Positions 19,703 through 30,006 are shown, numbered from the stretch's first letter. The stretch: 64,000 nt of DNA from Pseudobacillus wudalianchiensis (GCF_001685015.1 NZ_MAYT01000028.1:246060-310059); one strand, 5' to 3'. The notes: generated by a model from the letters alone, not told the origin. Program-made: numbers and translations.

Positions 19703-20866
19703 TTAGCGGCGTCTGTTTCTGTTTCTAAGGAATGTTGGAATATCGAGCGTTTCTTCCGCTGGCTGCGAAGGTTGTCTCGTTGGCATTTCTTGCTGCTGTT
19801 GCGGCTCTTCATGCCGTACTTCGCGCTTTGGCGGAGACATCGGTGCTTGTTGAACAGTTGGTTGTTTCATTTGACCAAAACCCGTTCTCGGCTGCTTCGG
19901 CTGCTGCAGGTCTGACTCTTTAAAGCCAGTGGCAATAACCGTTACAACAATCTCATCTTTTAAGTTCTCGTTAATGACTGAACCAAAGATCATATTTACT
20001 TCCTGATCAGAAGCGGAAGCAACGATATCAGCTGCTTCTTGAACCTCGTAAAGGCTTAAATTCGTACCGCCCGTAATATTCATGATAACGCCTTGTGCTC
20101 CATCGATAGACGTTTCGAGCAATGGGCTGGAAATGGCTTTCTTCGCTGCTTCTGCTGCGCGATTTTCTCCCGAAGCGATACCGATCCCCATGAGGGCAGA
20201 ACCCTTGTTAGACATAATCGTTTTCACATCAGCAAAGTCTAAGTTAATCAAACCTGGAGTAGCAATCAAATCTGATATACCTTGAACCCCTTGACGCAAT
20301 ACATTATCTGCTTCTCGGAATGCTTCAAGCATCGGTGTACTCTTATCCACAATCTCCAGTAAGCGATCGTTCGGAATGACGATTAATGTGTCAACGGCTG
20401 CTTTCATCGATTCAATGCCGCTAGCCGCCTGTGTAGCCCGTTTGCGCCCTTCAAATGTAAATGGACGAGTCACAACCCCTACTGTTAAGGCTCCAAGATC
20501 TTTCGAAATTTGAGCAATAACAGGTGCTGCTCCAGTACCTGTACCACCACCCATTCCGGCAGTTACGAATACCATATCGGCTCCACGTAATGCTTCTTCA
20601 ATTTGCTCCTTGCTTTCTTCAGCGGCTTTCTTTCCCACTTCTGGATTAGCTCCTGCTCCTAATCCGCGAGTGAGCTTAGAACCAATTTGCATTTTCACTT
20701 CAGCTTTTGAAAGATTAAGTGCTTGGGCGTCTGTATTTACCGCGATAAATTCAACCCCCTGCACCCCATGCTCGATCATGCGATTAACAGCATTGTTTCC
20801 GCCGCCGCCTACGCCAATAACTTTTATCGTCGCTAATGAATCTAAATTAGTATCAAACTCCAACAT
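19703..20866 (-). CDS. ftsZ: cell-division GTPase FtsZ
   Basis: Tubulin homologue that forms the Z-ring. The 387 residues begin [20 protein letters not shown] and carry the GTP signature [15 protein letters not shown] near residue 104, the T7 loop [11 protein letters not shown], a Gln/Pro-rich variable linker (residues about 318-370), and the conserved C-terminal peptide [15 protein letters not shown] that binds FtsA, SepF and EzrA. Follows ftsA by 40 bp in one operon. Confidence 0.99.
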   Translation of the reverse strand: MLEFDTNLDSLATIKVIGVGGGGNNAVNRMIEHGVQGVEFIAVNTDAQALNLSKAEVKMQIGSKLTRGLGAGANPEVGKKAAEESKEQIEEALRGADMVFVTAGMGGGTGTGAAPVIAQISKDLGALTVGVVTRPFTFEGRKRATQAASGIESMKAAVDTLIVIPNDRLLEIVDKSTPMLEAFREADNVLRQGVQGISDLIATPGLINLDFADVKTIMSNKGSALMGIGIASGENRAAEAAKKAISSPLLETSIDGAQGVIMNITGGTNLSLYEVQEAADIVASASDQEVNMIFGSVINENLKDEIVVTVIATGFKESDLQQPKQPRTGFGQMKQPTVQQAPMSPPKREVRHEEPQQQQEMPTRQPSQPAEETLDIPTFLRNRNRRR

Positions 20867-20906
20867 GACAAATCCTCCTAATTCGTCGTTATTTCTCTAA
20901 GATGAC

Positions 20907-22196
20907 TTATTCCTCGAAAAAATAACCGAAAAATTTCTTTACTTTTGAAGTCAGCTTTTGTTCCGGCTGCTTTTCAACCTTCGCTTTTTTAGGCGGTAAA
21001 GGCTCTTCCTGCCGCGAGTCAGGCACCGTAATTGGTTCTTGGACAGCACTTACTTTTCTGCCTTGTAATTTAGCATTCTTGTAAGCATACTTAATTAACC
21101 CAACTGAAGCTGTATACTGAGGCTCTCTTACTCCAATATAATCAGGAATCGCCATGCGAACACGATTTTGGAAAACATCTTGAGCTAAATCAAGTATACC
21201 AGGTATAGACGATGTTCCGCCCGTTAAAACAAAGCCACCAGGCACATCGTGAATTCCGTGATGTCTCAACTCATCAAGAATCATTTCAAATATTTCTTCT
21301 AATCTCGCTTCAATAATATCGGAAATTTCCAATTGACTAAACTGCTGATGCTGATCACTGCCGATAATAGGAACACTAAATACCTCTTCTTCAGAGGCCA
21401 TGTCATAAAAAGCATGTCCATGCTTCAGCTTGATTTTTTCTGCGTCTTCTGTAGTCGTACGCAACCCGATCGATAAATCTTTTGTAATATGGTCGCCGCC
21501 GATCGGAAAGACGGCAGTGGCTTTTATATTCCCTTGACTGAACGCGGCTACTGTTGTAGATCCCCCTCCAATATCAATGAGAACTGTGCCTAAATTTTGC
21601 TCATCTTTCGACAAAGCTACTTCTCCCGCTGCCAGCGGTTGAAAAACGATATCCATAATTTCAAGACCGGCCCGCTCTACACAACGTAATGTATTATGTA
21701 AGAATGTCTTAGAGCCCGTTACGATGATTCCTTCCATCTCTAAGCGGACGCCAATCATGCCGCGCGGATCTGTAATTTCATCTAGACCGTCTACAATAAA
21801 TTGCTTAGGAATGACATTAATAATCTCACGGTCAGGGGGAATGGACATAACCTGAGAAGCATCAATCACCCTTGCCACATCTACATCAGTGATTTCTCGA
21901 TTTTCACTAGAGACAGCCACCACTCCACTGCATGGCTGTAAAAGAGCGTGATTGCCGGCAATGCCAACGACCACTTGTTTAATTTCTATACCAACCATTC
22001 TTTCTGCTTGCTCGATTGCTTTCTTTATTGAATGAACGGTTTCATCGATGTCTACGACAGCGCCTTTGCGAATTCCTTTCGATTTTACATTCCCAACACC
22101 GATAATATTCAATGATTCATTTACCATTTCACCAATTATTACTTTTATAGCGGACGTACCGATGTCAAGACTTACTAACACTTCATTGCTGTTCAT
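20907..22196 (-). CDS. ftsA: cell-division actin-like protein FtsA
   Basis: Membrane tether of FtsZ. The 429 residues have actin-fold ATP-binding motifs (LDIGTSAIKVIIGEM at the N-terminus, VLIDIGGGSTTVAAF near residue 205, GGFVLTGGTSSIPG near residue 320), a Pro/Lys-rich linker, and a C-terminal amphipathic helix (SKVKKFFGYFFEE) for membrane attachment. GGGAGG precedes the ATG. Its own promoters lie upstream because the ylxW/ylxX/sbp genes usually found between divIB and ftsA are absent here. Confidence 0.98.
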   Translation of the reverse strand: MNSNEVLVSLDIGTSAIKVIIGEMVNESLNIIGVGNVKSKGIRKGAVVDIDETVHSIKKAIEQAERMVGIEIKQVVVGIAGNHALLQPCSGVVAVSSENREITDVDVARVIDASQVMSIPPDREIINVIPKQFIVDGLDEITDPRGMIGVRLEMEGIIVTGSKTFLHNTLRCVERAGLEIMDIVFQPLAAGEVALSKDEQNLGTVLIDIGGGSTTVAAFSQGNIKATAVFPIGGDHITKDLSIGLRTTTEDAEKIKLKHGHAFYDMASEEEVFSVPIIGSDQHQQFSQLEISDIIEARLEEIFEMILDELRHHGIHDVPGGFVLTGGTSSIPGILDLAQDVFQNRVRMAIPDYIGVREPQYTASVGLIKYAYKNAKLQGRKVSAVQEPITVPDSRQEEPLPPKKAKVEKQPEQKLTSKVKKFFGYFFEE

Positions 22197-22267
22197 TCTT
22201 TGGCACCTCCCTCAGCTCTGAAAACTCATTGTCCGAACAACAATTTTTCTTTTTGGTCGAATTATTT

Positions 22268-22310
22268 ATATAATAGAAAACATTCGTCATTTTCAACATA
22301 ATTCCCTTTT
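22268..22310 (-). promoter_or_regulatory. overlapping sigma-A and sigma-H-like promoters of ftsAZ
   Basis: Sigma-A: TTGAAA (complement of 22291-22296), 17 bp, TTATAT (complement of 22268-22273). Sigma-H-like: AAAAGGGAAT (complement of 22301-22310), about 12 bp, GACGAATG (complement of 22281-22288), one mismatch in each box to RnAGGAwWW and RnnGAATww. B. subtilis ftsAZ is known to have both kinds of promoter. The rest of the 344-bp gap (22311-22540) shows no gene. Confidence 0.6.
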
Positions 22311-22540
22311 AAATTTTAATATTTTTTACTATTTTACCTTTTTCCTAGATTGCGTAGGAAAAAGCAAAAAGCAGAAGATCTTCAAAGCGTTCACAAACCG
22401 CTATTTACAAGTCTACACCAAGTTGCCACCCTAGAAAAGTCAATTTTATCGAAAGAGCAGCAACACGAACCTCCAATTATAGGAACAACAGGAAAAAGTT
22501 TCCGCATTCCAAATAATGGCCCCCTTACCAAAAGCAATCC

Positions 22541-23326
22541 CTACTGTTGAGGAGTCGGTTCTTCAATTGCCTTTACTTTCTCTGAATCGTATGGTTTAAA
22601 ATAGGATCCTACTTCCAAGTCAATAATCCCCTTAATGTTCGGATCAAGTTGACTGACAATCATAGGGTAATAAATCATCTTTTCAGAAAAAGTTTTCAGC
22701 GTAGCCGAAACTTCATACCCGTCATTCATAAATAATTGAACGTGAAGAGAATCGGTCTTTTTCGGAGCATAGTAAATTTCTGAAATAGAATTTACGATCT
22801 CCACTGGCAGCTGTTCAAGAGAGCTCATAAGCTGATCCAGCGCTCTGCCTGCCTTGAAATCATATAAAACAGGTAATTGTTCCGGAGTCCCATCAACTGC
22901 TTCTCTAAGTATCGCTCCGTTATTTAATACGGGAAACAGCTTTTTTCCCTTTGCTAGGTAAGCAAGCTTTTGCTGTTCTTTTACTGAAATTTTTACTCTG
23001 TTAGGAAAAACAATTGACACATCGGCTTGATGAATTTTCGGATCACTTTCAAGTTTTTTCTCTGTTTGTTTAGCTTCAACTTTCCAAATGCTGTCCCCTT
23101 CTTGGACACCACTTTTTGCTATAATTTCAGCTTTTGGAGTTAATGCATTTCCTTCAACCTGAATGAAGGCAATTTTACTTAGCGGCGACTGAAAATAAGC
23201 AACAGCTAGTACAATCAGGAAAAACAAGGAAATAATGAAGATGAGCCGCCGATTTGTTTTTCTTTTCCTCAGCTTTTTCAGCTTTGGAATTCTCTCTTCA
23301 ATTGAGATAATTTTTCCTTCGTCCAT
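22541..23326 (-). CDS. divIB: cell-division protein DivIB (FtsQ)
   Basis: Bitopic divisome protein that forms a complex with FtsL and DivIC. The 261 residues have a Lys/Arg-rich cytoplasmic start, one membrane helix (LIFIISLFFLIVLAVAYF, residues about 28-45), a POTRA domain (SKIAFIQVEGNALTPKAEII onward), the FtsQ beta domain and a short Pro-rich tail. GGAGG precedes the ATG. In B. subtilis murB lies between murG and divIB; here only 180 bp without a gene separate them. Confidence 0.95.
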   Translation of the reverse strand: MDEGKIISIEERIPKLKKLRKRKTNRRLIFIISLFFLIVLAVAYFQSPLSKIAFIQVEGNALTPKAEIIAKSGVQEGDSIWKVEAKQTEKKLESDPKIHQADVSIVFPNRVKISVKEQQKLAYLAKGKKLFPVLNNGAILREAVDGTPEQLPVLYDFKAGRALDQLMSSLEQLPVEIVNSISEIYYAPKKTDSLHVQLFMNDGYEVSATLKTFSEKMIYYPMIVSQLDPNIKGIIDLEVGSYFKPYDSEKVKAIEEPTPQQ

Positions 23327-23506
23327 ATCCTTTCCTCCAGGTTCACCGATCTGTCGAATAAATAACGGAAGAGCGGATAAAAATATCCATGCCGCATACT
23401 CTTCCCCATTACACCTATTGTAATGCAGAGAGAAAGAGGATAAAAGAAAAAACCACTCTTTTATTTACTTACTGTTGTTTCTGCATTAATCATGCCTTAT
23501 TTCACT

Positions 23507-24601
23507 TTATTTATTAGCTAACTCCGCCATCACTGCATATAAACGCTCTGATGCATCTTTAATCCCTAAATGAGCAGCGGCCTCTTTCATCCGTTCCCAT
23601 TCCTTTTCATTGAGTAACACGTCATCCAGATTTTTCAATAGTGAAGCAGAGTTTAGTTCTTTTTCCGGAAGCATGATGGCCGCCCCATGATCTGTTAGCG
23701 AACGAGCATTCTTTTCCTGATGATTATTCGTTACATACGGACTTGGTATGAGCACACTCGGAACACCAAGAGCTGTTAATTCCGCTAATGTTGTGGCTCC
23801 CGCTCTCGAAACAACAAGATCACACTCCACAAGAACCTCTGGCATGTTATGAATAAAAGGAAGAATCGCTACGTTCTCGGGCTTGCCAGCAGCTTCTACT
23901 TCTCTTTGCACTTGTTCAAAGTGGACATCACCCGTTATATAGAGAACTTGATATGGCCGGCTGGCAAACTCGGAAAGTGACTGCACGACTGCTTCATTAA
24001 TGGGACGTGCTCCCCTGCTGCCTCCAAAAATCAGTACTGTTTTCTTATTTTCAGATAGTCCAAAGCTCTCCAAAGCACGCGAAGGCTTCGCACTCACTAC
24101 TTCAGAAGCACGAGGGTTCCCAGTTAGCACCACTTTGCTTTCAGGAAAAAAGCTGCCTGCTTCTTCAAAACAAATCGCTACTTTTTCCACATATTTGCTC
24201 AGGAATTTGTTCGTTAATCCCGGTACGCTGTTTTGTTCGTGGATCACTGTTGGGATACCGAGTTTAGCAGCCGCATAGACAACAGGGCCGCACACATATC
24301 CGCCTGTACCAATCACTACATCAGGCTTAAACTTCTTTAACATTTTTTTGCACTCTTTTACGCCCTTTAAAAAGCGCATCACGGTTTTTACATTTTCCAT
24401 AGAAATACTTCGTTTAAAGCCCGTTATTTCGATAGAACGAAAAGGAATGTCTTCTCTCGTCACTAACTTGGACTCTAATCCCTTTTCAGTTCCAATATAC
24501 AAAAATGAAGTTTCAGGATGTTTTTCTTTTATTGTTCGAATAAGGGCTAGAGCTGGATAAATGTGTCCGCCAGTTCCTCCACCGCTAACAACTATTTTCA
24601 T
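23507..24601 (-). CDS. murG: UDP-GlcNAc:lipid I N-acetylglucosaminyltransferase
   Basis: Adds GlcNAc to lipid I to form lipid II at the inner membrane face. The 364-residue GT-B protein has the N-terminal glycine loop [28 protein letters not shown] near residue 100, HEQNSVPG near residue 127, a second loop IFGGSRGA near residue 190, and the UDP-GlcNAc site [10 protein letters not shown] near residue 260. GAGG precedes the ATG. Upstream is an unusual leader region with a terminator and two candidate promoters. Confidence 0.98.
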   Translation of the reverse strand: MKIVVSGGGTGGHIYPALALIRTIKEKHPETSFLYIGTEKGLESKLVTREDIPFRSIEITGFKRSISMENVKTVMRFLKGVKECKKMLKKFKPDVVIGTGGYVCGPVVYAAAKLGIPTVIHEQNSVPGLTNKFLSKYVEKVAICFEEAGSFFPESKVVLTGNPRASEVVSAKPSRALESFGLSENKKTVLIFGGSRGARPINEAVVQSLSEFASRPYQVLYITGDVHFEQVQREVEAAGKPENVAILPFIHNMPEVLVECDLVVSRAGATTLAELTALGVPSVLIPSPYVTNNHQEKNARSLTDHGAAIMLPEKELNSASLLKNLDDVLLNEKEWERMKEAAAHLGIKDASERLYAVMAELANK

Positions 24602-24735
24602 TACGTTTCACCTCAAATTAATCACTGCACGTCTTCTTGCTATAAGTGTATGTATCATTTAATAAAAAGGTTTCTTGGCCTTTCCCTTCTCAAAATAGAG
24701 ACAGGTAGCTGCTCTTTATCATACTACAATCACCC

Positions 24736-24765
24736 ATTATATAAATATAACTTTGCTTATTTGAA
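24736..24765 (-). promoter_or_regulatory. candidate proximal promoter of murG
   Basis: TTCAAA (complement of 24760-24765), 18 bp, TATAAT (complement of 24736-24741), just downstream of the leader terminator. It would allow murG expression even when the upstream transcript is terminated. Confidence 0.45.
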
Positions 24766-24773
24766 AAGGAAAC

Positions 24774-24809
24774 AAAAAAAATGTAGCAATTCTCACCTAA
24801 TTGTTACAT
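24774..24809 (-). terminator. leader terminator upstream of murG
   Basis: ATGTAACAATT and AATTGCTACAT arms (one mismatch, 7-nt loop) followed by eight U residues on the minus strand. It lies after the 7-codon ORF and 170 bp before murG. Confidence 0.8.
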
Positions 24810-24816
24810 TCTTGAC

Positions 24817-24840
24817 TCAAGTAACGGTTTTGTTTTCCAT
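24817..24840 (-). CDS. candidate 7-codon leader peptide MENKTVT
   Basis: ATG at 24840 with AGGTG 5 nt upstream, stop TGA at 24817. The GTTAC of codons 6-7 is complementary to GTAAC in the 5' arm of the following terminator, and CTTGAGTCAAG forms a small hairpin between them. The layout is that of a transcription attenuator. No known peptide family is recognised; expression is inferred only. Confidence 0.4.
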   Translation of the reverse strand: MENKTVT

Positions 24841-24863
24841 AAAATCACCTAGCATAATCTCAT

Positions 24864-24891
24864 CTTATAGCAAGTTGATAAAGAGAATCAA
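24864..24891 (-). promoter_or_regulatory. promoter of the murG leader RNA
   Basis: TTGATT (complement of 24886-24891), 16 bp, TATAAG (complement of 24864-24869). Start predicted near 24857, giving an RNA of about 85 nt if it ends at the leader terminator. Confidence 0.55.
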
Positions 24892-24924
24892 TTAGTATGA
24901 GAACAAAACAAAGAATTTTTCAAC

Positions 24925-24955
24925 AAACAAAAAAAGAAACCTGAATGATCAGGTT
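24925..24955 (-). terminator. terminator after spoVE
   Basis: AACCTGATC and the inverted GATCAGGTT-type arms (minus AACCTGA/TCAGGTT) followed by CTTTTTTT. Separates spoVE from the murG leader. Confidence 0.85.
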
Positions 24956-25030
24956 CCAGACGATAGATAAACACTATGTTTAAGGCTGTCAAACTGAATA
25001 CATCGTTTGTTCTTAAATCGAAAGCATGGA

Positions 25031-26137
25031 TTACCGTTTGGCATAACGACTAATGTTTAATAGAATACCAAACGCCGCCAGCATGAGAGTTAAGGAAGAG
25101 CCCCCGTAGCTTAAAAACGGCAAGGTAATACCAGTAACAGGCATTAAACCTGTAACAACACCAATATTAATAATAACTTGTATAGCTAACATAGAAATAA
25201 TCCCGGCTGCCAGGAAGCTGCCAAACAGATCTGGAGCGTTCAAGGCAATCCGGATACCCCGCCAAAACAATAAAGAAAAAAGCAAGAGAATAAAAATTCC
25301 TCCGATAAACCCAAGCTCCTCTGCTAGTATAGCAAAAATAAAATCTGTTTGCGGTTCAGGCAAATAATAATACTTTTGCCGGCTGCCGCCAATTCCAAGC
25401 CCAAACAGTCCGCCTGGTCCAATCGCATAAAGCGATTGAATAATTTGAAATCCACTTCCTAACGGGTCAGACCATGGATCTAAAAAGGAAGTAATCCGTT
25501 TAATCCGATAAGGCGCCGATAAAACTAATGCTACAAAGCCAGCAATGCCAGCAAGCCCCATTAGAGAAAAATGAAAAATTCGAGCACCGGACAAGAAAAT
25601 CATAACGAGACAAGTACCGATCATGACAGTTCCCGTACCAAGATCCGGCTGCAGCATAATTAAACCAAATGCTGTGAATGCGAGACCTAATGCCGGCAGC
25701 AGCCCTTTTCTAAAATAAATCATGTGCTTCTGATTTTCCGATAAATAACCAGCCAAAAAAATAATCATCGCGAGCTTCATAAATTCCGATGGCTGAATCG
25801 AAAAGGCTCCTGCTCCAATCCAGCTTTGTGAACCGTTCCTCACCATTCCTACACCTGGGATCAACACAAGGATTAACAAAACAAAACAGACGATTAACGC
25901 TGTTTTCGAAAAGCGGCGCCACGTCCAATATTCCACGTTCATAATCATGAGCATCGCCACAAATCCAACGATGGCAAATAGCAGCTGCCTTTTGGCAAAA
26001 AAGAAAGCATCATGAAATTTGTATTCAGCCCATATTTCACTGGCACTGTATACCATCGTAATCCCAATAGTGAGCAGAACTGAAATCAAAATCAACAGGA
26101 AATAATCAGGAGCGAATTTTTTTACCGGCAATGGCAT
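25031..26137 (-). CDS. spoVE: SEDS-family lipid II polymerase SpoVE
   Basis: FtsW/RodA/SpoVE-type glycosyltransferase for spore cortex peptidoglycan. The 368 residues have about ten membrane segments and family motifs (NVEYWTWRRFSKTALIV, SWIGAGAFSIQPSEFMKLA, LQPDLGTGTVMIG, LPEPQTDFIFAILAEELGFIG, TGITLPFLSYGGSS). Called SpoVE rather than FtsW because it lies between murD and murG as in B. subtilis, where ftsW is elsewhere. Likely partner: the penicillin-binding protein SpoVD encoded upstream. Confidence 0.92.
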   Translation of the reverse strand: MPLPVKKFAPDYFLLILISVLLTIGITMVYSASEIWAEYKFHDAFFFAKRQLLFAIVGFVAMLMIMNVEYWTWRRFSKTALIVCFVLLILVLIPGVGMVRNGSQSWIGAGAFSIQPSEFMKLAMIIFLAGYLSENQKHMIYFRKGLLPALGLAFTAFGLIMLQPDLGTGTVMIGTCLVMIFLSGARIFHFSLMGLAGIAGFVALVLSAPYRIKRITSFLDPWSDPLGSGFQIIQSLYAIGPGGLFGLGIGGSRQKYYYLPEPQTDFIFAILAEELGFIGGIFILLLFSLLFWRGIRIALNAPDLFGSFLAAGIISMLAIQVIINIGVVTGLMPVTGITLPFLSYGGSSLTLMLAAFGILLNISRYAKR

Positions 26138-26199
26138 ACACCTCTAATTCAAAGAATCCAGAGCATGCCCCGACATGTACTTTTAAGAAGACAAGCTCT

Positions 26200-27552
26200 T
26201 TATTTCAATGTATGCACAGCTTCGATAAATATATCTCCACGCTGTTCAAAAGTTTTATACTGATCCCAGCTTGCACAAGCCGGTGACAGTAAAATAATAT
26301 CCCCTTCTACCGAAGCTTCATAAGCTGCCTGAACTGACTGCTGCATATTTTCTGTTTTGATTGTTGTTTTCACGCCAGCCCTGCTTGCCGTTTCCATCAG
26401 TTTTTCCGCTGTTTCACCAAAGGCAATTAACGCCTTTACGTTATTCATATAAGGAATTAAATCGTCGAATCCATTTCCTCTATCTAAACCGCCAGCCAGT
26501 AAGACGATTGGCTTGTCAAATGCAGTCAATGCACTTTTTGTAGCAAGTGTGTTCGTCGCTTTTGAATCGTTATAAAACCTTCTGCCATTCCACTCACGAA
26601 CAAACTGCGTACGGTGTTTTACGCCTGAGAATGTGGTTAACACTTCTTTAATCGCTTCATTCCCAATACCAGCCAATTTTACTGCCGACACAGCAGCCAA
26701 TATGTTTTCCAAGTTATGAGCGCCTGGAAGTGCTACTTCTGCAAGAGCAATAATATTTTCGCCGCAGAACGTAATATATCCATCCTGCACACATGCACCG
26801 GCTTCTTTTATTTCTTTTGTAGAAAAAGGAATGATCGTTGCCTGTGTGTCTTCCGTTAATTTCATCAAATGTTCTTGATCAGCATTCACGATAAGAAAAT
26901 CTTCCGCTGTCTGGTTTTTAGTGATATTTAATTTTGCTTTCGCATACTCTTCTCTCGTTCCATGGTAATCAAGATGAGCATCATATAGATTCGTAATAAT
27001 CGCGATATGCGGTCGGAACTTGTCTATGCCAAGCAATTGAAAAGAAGAGAGCTCAATCACTACATGATCGGCTGGCTTCGCTTTCTGAACCACCTCCGAG
27101 GCTACTTGTCCGATATTTCCAGCTAATACGGCACTTTTCTTGTCAGCTTTAAATATCTCATAGATTAGCGTCGTCGTTGTTGTTTTTCCATTTGTACCGG
27201 TAATTCCAATGAACGGAGCTTCCGAGATTAAATAAGCCAACTCTATTTCTGTTAATACGGGAATCCCTCTAGCAGCCGCTCCAGCAACGAGCGGATTATG
27301 ATAAGGGATTCCAGGATTCTTCACGATCATTTCAAAACCTTCATCTAATAATTCGATTGGATGACTTCCACAAATCACTTTAATTCCTTGTTCAAGCAAA
27401 TGCTGTGCTTCCGGATTTTCTCCCAGGGGCTTTCGATCATTTACTGTAACGAAGGCACCTAGTTTATGTAAAAGCAAGGCTGCACTTACTCCACTTTTGG
27501 CAAGGCCTAATACAAGAATCTTTTTATGCTGAAAATCTGTTATTGTTTTCAC
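26200..27552 (-). CDS. murD: UDP-MurNAc-L-alanine:D-glutamate ligase
   Basis: Adds D-glutamate to UDP-MurNAc-L-Ala. The 450 residues have the N-terminal Rossmann part (KKILVLGLAKSGVSAALLLHKLG), the ATP loop [17 protein letters not shown] near residue 115, NLYDAHLDYHG, and the C-terminal FYNDSKATNTLA. The ORF is open to 27639, inside mraY. The start used is GTG at 27552, which shares one base with the mraY stop (TAGTG) and has GGAG 10 nt before. Confidence 0.97.
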   Translation of the reverse strand: MKTITDFQHKKILVLGLAKSGVSAALLLHKLGAFVTVNDRKPLGENPEAQHLLEQGIKVICGSHPIELLDEGFEMIVKNPGIPYHNPLVAGAAARGIPVLTEIELAYLISEAPFIGITGTNGKTTTTTLIYEIFKADKKSAVLAGNIGQVASEVVQKAKPADHVVIELSSFQLLGIDKFRPHIAIITNLYDAHLDYHGTREEYAKAKLNITKNQTAEDFLIVNADQEHLMKLTEDTQATIIPFSTKEIKEAGACVQDGYITFCGENIIALAEVALPGAHNLENILAAVSAVKLAGIGNEAIKEVLTTFSGVKHRTQFVREWNGRRFYNDSKATNTLATKSALTAFDKPIVLLAGGLDRGNGFDDLIPYMNNVKALIAFGETAEKLMETASRAGVKTTIKTENMQQSVQAAYEASVEGDIILLSPACASWDQYKTFEQRGDIFIEAVHTLK

Positions 27553-28526
27553 TAAATCCACGCTCCGATGTAAATTCCGATCATCGCACAAAGCACGCCG
27601 ACCGTCCAAAATGTAACGACTACCCGCCATTCTGACCATCCGCCTAATTCAAAGTGATGGTGAAGCGGGCTCATGCGAAATACTCGCTTACCTGTTGTTT
27701 TGAAAGAAATAACCTGAATAATAACCGACAAGGTTTCGGCTACGAAAACAGCTCCAATGATGAGTAAAAGAAATTCAGATTTCGTCAAAATAGAAATAGC
27801 TGCAATGGCCCCTCCAAGAGCGAGTGACCCAGTATCTCCCATAAATACTTTTGCTGGGTTAGCGTTAAAAACTAAGAAACCTAGCACCGCTCCCACTACC
27901 GCAAAAGAAAAGATAGCTGTTTCATCAAGTCCTTGATTCCACGCCAGTACAGCAAAAGCGCCAAAAGCGATCGCCGCCGTACCCGATACAAGCCCATCAA
28001 GGCCATCGGTTAAGTTGACAGCATTTGAGAAGCCGACAAGCCAGAAAATAACGAATAACGCATATAAAATGCCGGCGTCAAATGAAATGTCTGTTAAAGG
28101 AATCGTTAACTCCGTTGATAAGTTATTCTTCGTATAAATAATGTAAAAAAGTACAGAAATGACAATTTGCCCTGCCAACTTTTGCTTTGAAGTCAATCCG
28201 AGGTTACGCTTCATCACAACCTTAATAAAATCATCAAGGAAACCTAATAAGCCAAAACCAACTGTGACAAGCAATAGCAGCACGGTTTCCGCTCCAACTT
28301 TCGCGTAAATTTGTGTCATAAACAGCACAGTGATAATAATAGCGAGCAGGAAAACGAGGCCACCCATCGTCGGTGTGCCTGATTTTTTTTGGTGGGACTC
28401 TGGCCCTTCCTCACGTATGCTTTGGCCAAATTTCAATCTCCGTAAGAAGGGAATGAACATCGGCGCTATAATAACCGTGATAAAAAAAGCCATGAACATG
28501 GTTAAAAATACATCTCTCTCCAGCAT
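27552..28526 (-). CDS. mraY: phospho-MurNAc-pentapeptide translocase
   Basis: Transfers phospho-MurNAc-pentapeptide to undecaprenyl phosphate, forming lipid I in the membrane. The 324 residues have about ten membrane segments and the conserved [59 protein letters not shown] and [10 protein letters not shown] (HHH motif). The ATG at 28526 follows AGAGG by 9 nt; a longer frame to 28625 is an artefact of overlap with murE. Located between murE and murD. Confidence 0.98.
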   Translation of the reverse strand: MLERDVFLTMFMAFFITVIIAPMFIPFLRRLKFGQSIREEGPESHQKKSGTPTMGGLVFLLAIIITVLFMTQIYAKVGAETVLLLLVTVGFGLLGFLDDFIKVVMKRNLGLTSKQKLAGQIVISVLFYIIYTKNNLSTELTIPLTDISFDAGILYALFVIFWLVGFSNAVNLTDGLDGLVSGTAAIAFGAFAVLAWNQGLDETAIFSFAVVGAVLGFLVFNANPAKVFMGDTGSLALGGAIAAISILTKSEFLLLIIGAVFVAETLSVIIQVISFKTTGKRVFRMSPLHHHFELGGWSEWRVVVTFWTVGVLCAMIGIYIGAWI

Positions 28527-28527
28527 A

Positions 28528-30006
28528 TTAATTCGCCTCTTTCTTCCGGCTGCTGAGCGCCTCTTTGGCAACGGCCCGGTCATCAAAGTCCAGCACTTGT
28601 TTGCCAATGACTTGGTAGGTTTCATGGCCTTTTCCAGCTATAACGACAGCATCACCAGATTGCGCCTGCTCGATAGCATAAAAAATGGCCTCTCTCCGGT
28701 CAGGTATCACTTTATACTCTTCTCCCACTACTCCGGCTTCCATATCTTTTAAAATAGCAGCTGGGTCTTCACTCCGCGGATTATCAGATGTAAAAATAGC
28801 ATCTGTCGCATACTCACACGCTGCTTTAGCCATGAGCGGCCGTTTTGTCCGGTCCCGGTCGCCCCCGCAGCCGACAACGGTGAGCACGCGGCCAGCAGTC
28901 AGCGGCTGAACGGTTTTTAATACATTCACAAGACTGTCCGGCGTATGGGCATAATCAACGATTACCGCAATTCCTTCATCATTTGACACAAGCTCAAAGC
29001 GTCCCGCTACTCCTTCCATCCGCTCAATGGCACGAATCGCTGTGTTAAGATCTATACCTGCTGTACACGCAGCAGCTAAAGCAGCCAAAACATTATAAAC
29101 ATTGAATTTCCCGGCGAGTTTTGTTTTGACCTTTCTATGACCGTCCGGATAATGTAATAGGAACTCTGTGCCTGCAGATGTTAATACTATATCTGTAGCC
29201 TGAAACATAGCCCGATTGTCAATTCCATAAGTGACAATATGGGCAGCCGTTTCTCTCTTGTAAATAGCAGATGCTTCTTCATCTTCATTCAGCACAGCAA
29301 ATTTTGGTTTGTCCGCTGAATAGGTATTGCCTAATTGCGCAAATAACAGTCCCTTCGCCCGTCGATACTCTTCCATTGTATGATGGTAGTCGAGGTGATC
29401 TTGCGTTAAATTTGTAAAAACAGCAATATCATAATCACAGCCCCATACCCGGCCTTCCACTAATGAGTGAGAAGACACTTCCATTACAGCCGCCGAAACA
29501 CCTTTATCTCTCATTTTTTTAAATGTTTTTTGCAGCGTCAGGCTTTCCGGTGTAGTGTTCTTCGTGTCAATCACTTCTTCCCCAATCTTCATATACATTG
29601 TTCCGATTAGGCCGGTCTTTTCGCCCGCTTCCTTATAAATCTCAGTTAAGAGATGGCTTGTTGTTGTTTTTCCATTGGTGCCCGTGATGCCGACAAGCTG
29701 CATTCCAGTGGTCGGAGATCCATAATAAAAATCAGCGAGAATGGCCATTGCTTTTTTCGTATCGGCTACCATAATAACCGGTGCTCCTTCTACTTCAACA
29801 GCCTGCTCTGCTAGTATCGCTCTTGCCCCTTTATTCACCGCTTCCTGAGCAACCGTATGGCCGTCAAACGTATAACCTTTAATACAAATAAATAAAGCCC
29901 CTTCTCTCACTTGACGATGGTCGTTCTCTAAAGATAAAATTTCGGGGTCTGATGAATAAGATAATGTATAAAAAGGGAGAGACTTTAATAAGTCTGATAG
30001 ATTCAC
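28528..30006 (-). CDS. murE: UDP-MurNAc-tripeptide synthetase (meso-DAP adding)
   Basis: Adds meso-diaminopimelate to UDP-MurNAc-L-Ala-D-Glu. The 492 residues have the Mur ligase three-domain plan: N-terminal [18 protein letters not shown] loop [20 protein letters not shown] near residue 113, and the DNPR motif ([11 protein letters not shown] near residue 408), which marks meso-DAP rather than lysine specificity. The frame is open to 30126, but a GTG at 30006 with AAAGGA upstream gives the family length (B. subtilis about 494). Confidence 0.97.
   Translation of the reverse strand: MNLSDLLKSLPFYTLSYSSDPEILSLENDHRQVREGALFICIKGYTFDGHTVAQEAVNKGARAILAEQAVEVEGAPVIMVADTKKAMAILADFYYGSPTTGMQLVGITGTNGKTTTSHLLTEIYKEAGEKTGLIGTMYMKIGEEVIDTKNTTPESLTLQKTFKKMRDKGVSAAVMEVSSHSLVEGRVWGCDYDIAVFTNLTQDHLDYHHTMEEYRRAKGLLFAQLGNTYSADKPKFAVLNEDEEASAIYKRETAAHIVTYGIDNRAMFQATDIVLTSAGTEFLLHYPDGHRKVKTKLAGKFNVYNVLAALAAACTAGIDLNTAIRAIERMEGVAGRFELVSNDEGIAVIVDYAHTPDSLVNVLKTVQPLTAGRVLTVVGCGGDRDRTKRPLMAKAACEYATDAIFTSDNPRSEDPAAILKDMEAGVVGEEYKVIPDRREAIFYAIEQAQSGDAVVIAGKGHETYQVIGKQVLDFDDRAVAKEALSSRKKEAN

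Noticed and set aside
22350..22550. 66-codon plus-strand ORF between ftsA and divIB
   Set aside because: No ribosome site, overlaps the end of divIB, no recognisable protein.
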